Below, piece after piece: positions 61,691 to 64,000 of a stretch of DNA of 64,000 bases (positions are counted from its first letter, which is position 1; each line of letters starts with the position of its first letter). The notes under the pieces are model-generated. The model saw nothing but the letters and a program-made list of their open reading frames with translations, ran no database searches and had not been told where the DNA came from. A program made the translations under genes and the position numbers. The stretch covers positions 98,126 through 162,125 of the forward strand of contig VWZX01000194.1 in the NCBI GenBank assembly GCA_013399015.1. The letters are read 5' to 3'. This DNA is from Galbula dea (taxonomy: Eukaryota; Chordata; Aves; Piciformes; Galbulidae).

Positions 61691-64000
61691 TTGTGCTGTT
61701 TGTGTCGTGGGCAGGGTTTGGAACATGTTTTGTCTTGCACTTGAACAGAACTTGTTAAGAATGAAGCATGAGAGAGTTACCACTATACACCTCCCTCGAC
61801 TAGGCTGCACACCTGCAGTCTGGAATTTGCCATGACAGACAAGATCACCTCTTGATGCCCTTTCCCATACAGCTATTCTTAGTAGCTTTGTTCGTCAGAT
61901 TGGTAAGAAAGAGGTACCCAAAGTATCTTAGTAAATCTGGCTGGGTGTTGTGACTTCTACCAGATTAACTAAAATATGGCGTCTGTTTAAAGTAATGTTT
62001 TATACATTTTGGTGGAATTTGAATTTTTGTCATTACTCACTTGTTTAAAATCACCTGCCTGGTAATGACAGGAATTAATCTACAATTTTTGACCAGTCAT
62101 CAGTAGCATTACATGATGTCTGCTACTAGTTGTATTACTTCTCTCTTAGCTTCTAAATTGACAATTTCTTCATATATTTTTTCTCTGCAAAAACTATATT
62201 GGAGGGTGCAATCTTTTTTTTTCTTCCCAGTTTTGTAGTTTCTGTTGTTGAATTATTTTACAAAAAAAGGTGTAAAATACATCATTCTTCATTCATGAAG
62301 AAATTCTCTCTCATTATTCCATTCAGCCAGTCTTCTTAAATAACAGAATTCTTAACTTTTACAGTAAACCTTCAAGTTGAGCTTTACCCAAGGCAGAGAT
62401 AACTGTTCTGCTCTTGCCTGTCGTTTCTCATCCATCCAGCTTCCCTCTTGACCTTTCTATCTGTCGTCTGAGGAAAACATTCTCTAAACACAGCCTTTGC
62501 ATGTTACATTATATCATTTTTTGTTCATAATATTTTGTGGGAATCAAGCATAAAATGTGTTTTCCTAGCAACAGTATTGACTCACTTTGGTGTTAATGAT
62601 GAACTGCTCATTTTAAATATAGGCCTGCAGACCTATACCAGATGAATTAATTGGAACAGTTTACTCTGGATCTTAGCACAAAGCTTTACTTACCTTTAAA
62701 ATGAATCCTAGTTTTTATCTAGCTAGCATCCTGGACAAAAATGTTTCATACACTGTACTTTTAACTGGTTTCTAATTTGCTGATGTTAGCAAACTGAACA
62801 GTAGTAGCGTAGGTTTGCTTGTTTAATAAGACAGGAGAGACAGACAGTAACTTGCTTATTTGTTACAATGATATCTATTTACCGTAGGTTCTAGCAGTAT
62901 GCTTTTATTGGACTTCCATATAACCCTGTGTTGTAGTGACCTTTGCTCCTCTGTCTGCAGATACTCTGTTTTGATCATGAACTTGAAAGCCGGTTAAAAA
63001 AATTAACTTTCTTTATCAGTTAGTCCTTCTCATTATTCTCAACATCCCATAACCAACTTCCCTGCTTAGAAGCAACATTTTTGAGGCCTTCAACTGCTGC
63101 TATCTTTTCTATTAATGACCTGAGTATTTCCTAGGTAGCCTGTCTCAAGTTTATTTCAAAATGTACTCGTCCAATAGGAAAAAAACCCCCAATCAAATGC
63201 AACCACCAACAAAATCCAAGAATAACAGTATCAGAAAGAGCATACAAACCAAATGAAAAAAGCCCCAACAACTGAAGTCTGAAAGAATTATTAAACTTCT
63301 AGAAAAAATAAGTGGAAAGAAGTAGGAAAAACTGCCGAGAACAGAAGGTGGCAACAATTGCTATGTTATGCTAATAGGTCAGTGCTGGTTGGTAGCTGCT
63401 AGACTGGAATAAAAATACTCATGAAAAATGTATGCTGTTTGTATACCTCTCAGTTTGTTTCCTTTTGAACTTTCTCTCAGAAAAATCACAGGCCACAAGA
63501 GCAAGTGTGCTGAAAGCACAGACTATGCTTCTACAAAATTCAGCTGCATGCACCAGCGTTAACACAATCACCATTGCCTTCAACAAGTTGCTTTTTTTTC
63601 TGCCAGTAACAGGAAAACAACACTACTTCTTTTGTACATAAACACTCTAGTATTACAGTGATTAATGGAAAATAAGGTTTGTTAACTATTTTGAAAGAGT
63701 AACTCTCTACCCACCAAGTTCTCTTAGGTGAATTTCAACTGTTATTTGTCTCCTAAAAAAATAAAGCAGAAGAATGCAGAATATCTTACTTTTAATTCTT
63801 ATTACGTATCACTGGTCCAGGATCTCCATAGGCACTATTAATTTAATGACAGACAATGAAGAGATTTTAATTAAGCAGTCAGCCATAGTGAATGTTTGCC
63901 AATATCAATTTCAATTGGAATGAAGTCCAGCATTTCATTTTTGCAGATGTTGCCTGTATATGAAATTCTTCTTGAATTGTAGATAGGTACATTTTCTCCT
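61691..64000. other. Non-coding (probably intronic) sequence
   Basis: AT-rich, with no gene, LTR or CR1 recognised to the window end. Confidence 0.5.

Noticed and set aside
1..64000. CRISPR arrays, rRNA, tRNA, bacterial operons
   Set aside because: I scanned for spaced repeats, conserved rRNA blocks and clustered same-strand frames and saw none. The repeats present are LINE, LTR, microsatellite and minisatellite sequence.

Overview
This window is vertebrate nuclear DNA and almost certainly avian. It is AT-rich and intron/intergenic-like, its dominant repeats are CR1 LINEs of the bird type (3' ends of the form ATTCTRTG, RT frames reading YLDFSKAFDTV / GVPQGSVLGP / FADD), and it carries two solo LTRs with avian ERVL-like architecture. 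No Alu, L1 or B-type mammalian repeats were recognised. Nothing suggests a prokaryote or plasmid: there are no operons, rRNA or CRISPR arrays. I cannot name the species.

Layout. 1-38.9 kb is non-coding sequence with CR1 copies at 2.1-3.7 (+), 6.2 (+, ancient), 21.8 (+, 3' tail only), 22.6-23.8 (-), 24.4-24.9 (-, internally deleted so that the endonuclease start is joined to the 3' end), 27.4-28.8 (-, holding an inverted CR1 segment of another subfamily), 28.9-29.5 (-, ancient) and 35.1-36.7 kb (-). The last copy has an uninterrupted 510-codon reverse-transcriptase frame and is the best preserved coding sequence here. 38.9-40.6 kb is a strong CpG island with a GC box, a CpG-bearing (CA)n tract and, at 40129, an ATG in good Kozak context. 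That ATG opens a frame with a leucine-rich signal-peptide or membrane-anchor segment. I read this as promoter, 5'UTR and first coding exon of a + strand gene I cannot identify, with the following 24 kb probably its first intron. 44.0-44.4 kb is an assembly gap. 47-61.7 kb holds more CR1 fragments (four -, one +) and two solo LTRs in opposite orientation, at 50.6-51.3 (+) and 55.9-56.5 kb (-).

The best leads are structural: a perfect 151-bp duplication flanking the N gap (probably false duplication), an inverted CR1 piece that turns around at a 14-bp palindrome and ends at a single N, the CR1 copy with the large internal deletion, the related LTR pair with 5-bp target duplications, and the unidentified CpG-island gene start. 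I found no evidence for a new multi-gene biological system. Apart from the one candidate exon, the open frames are CR1 pieces or chance frames.
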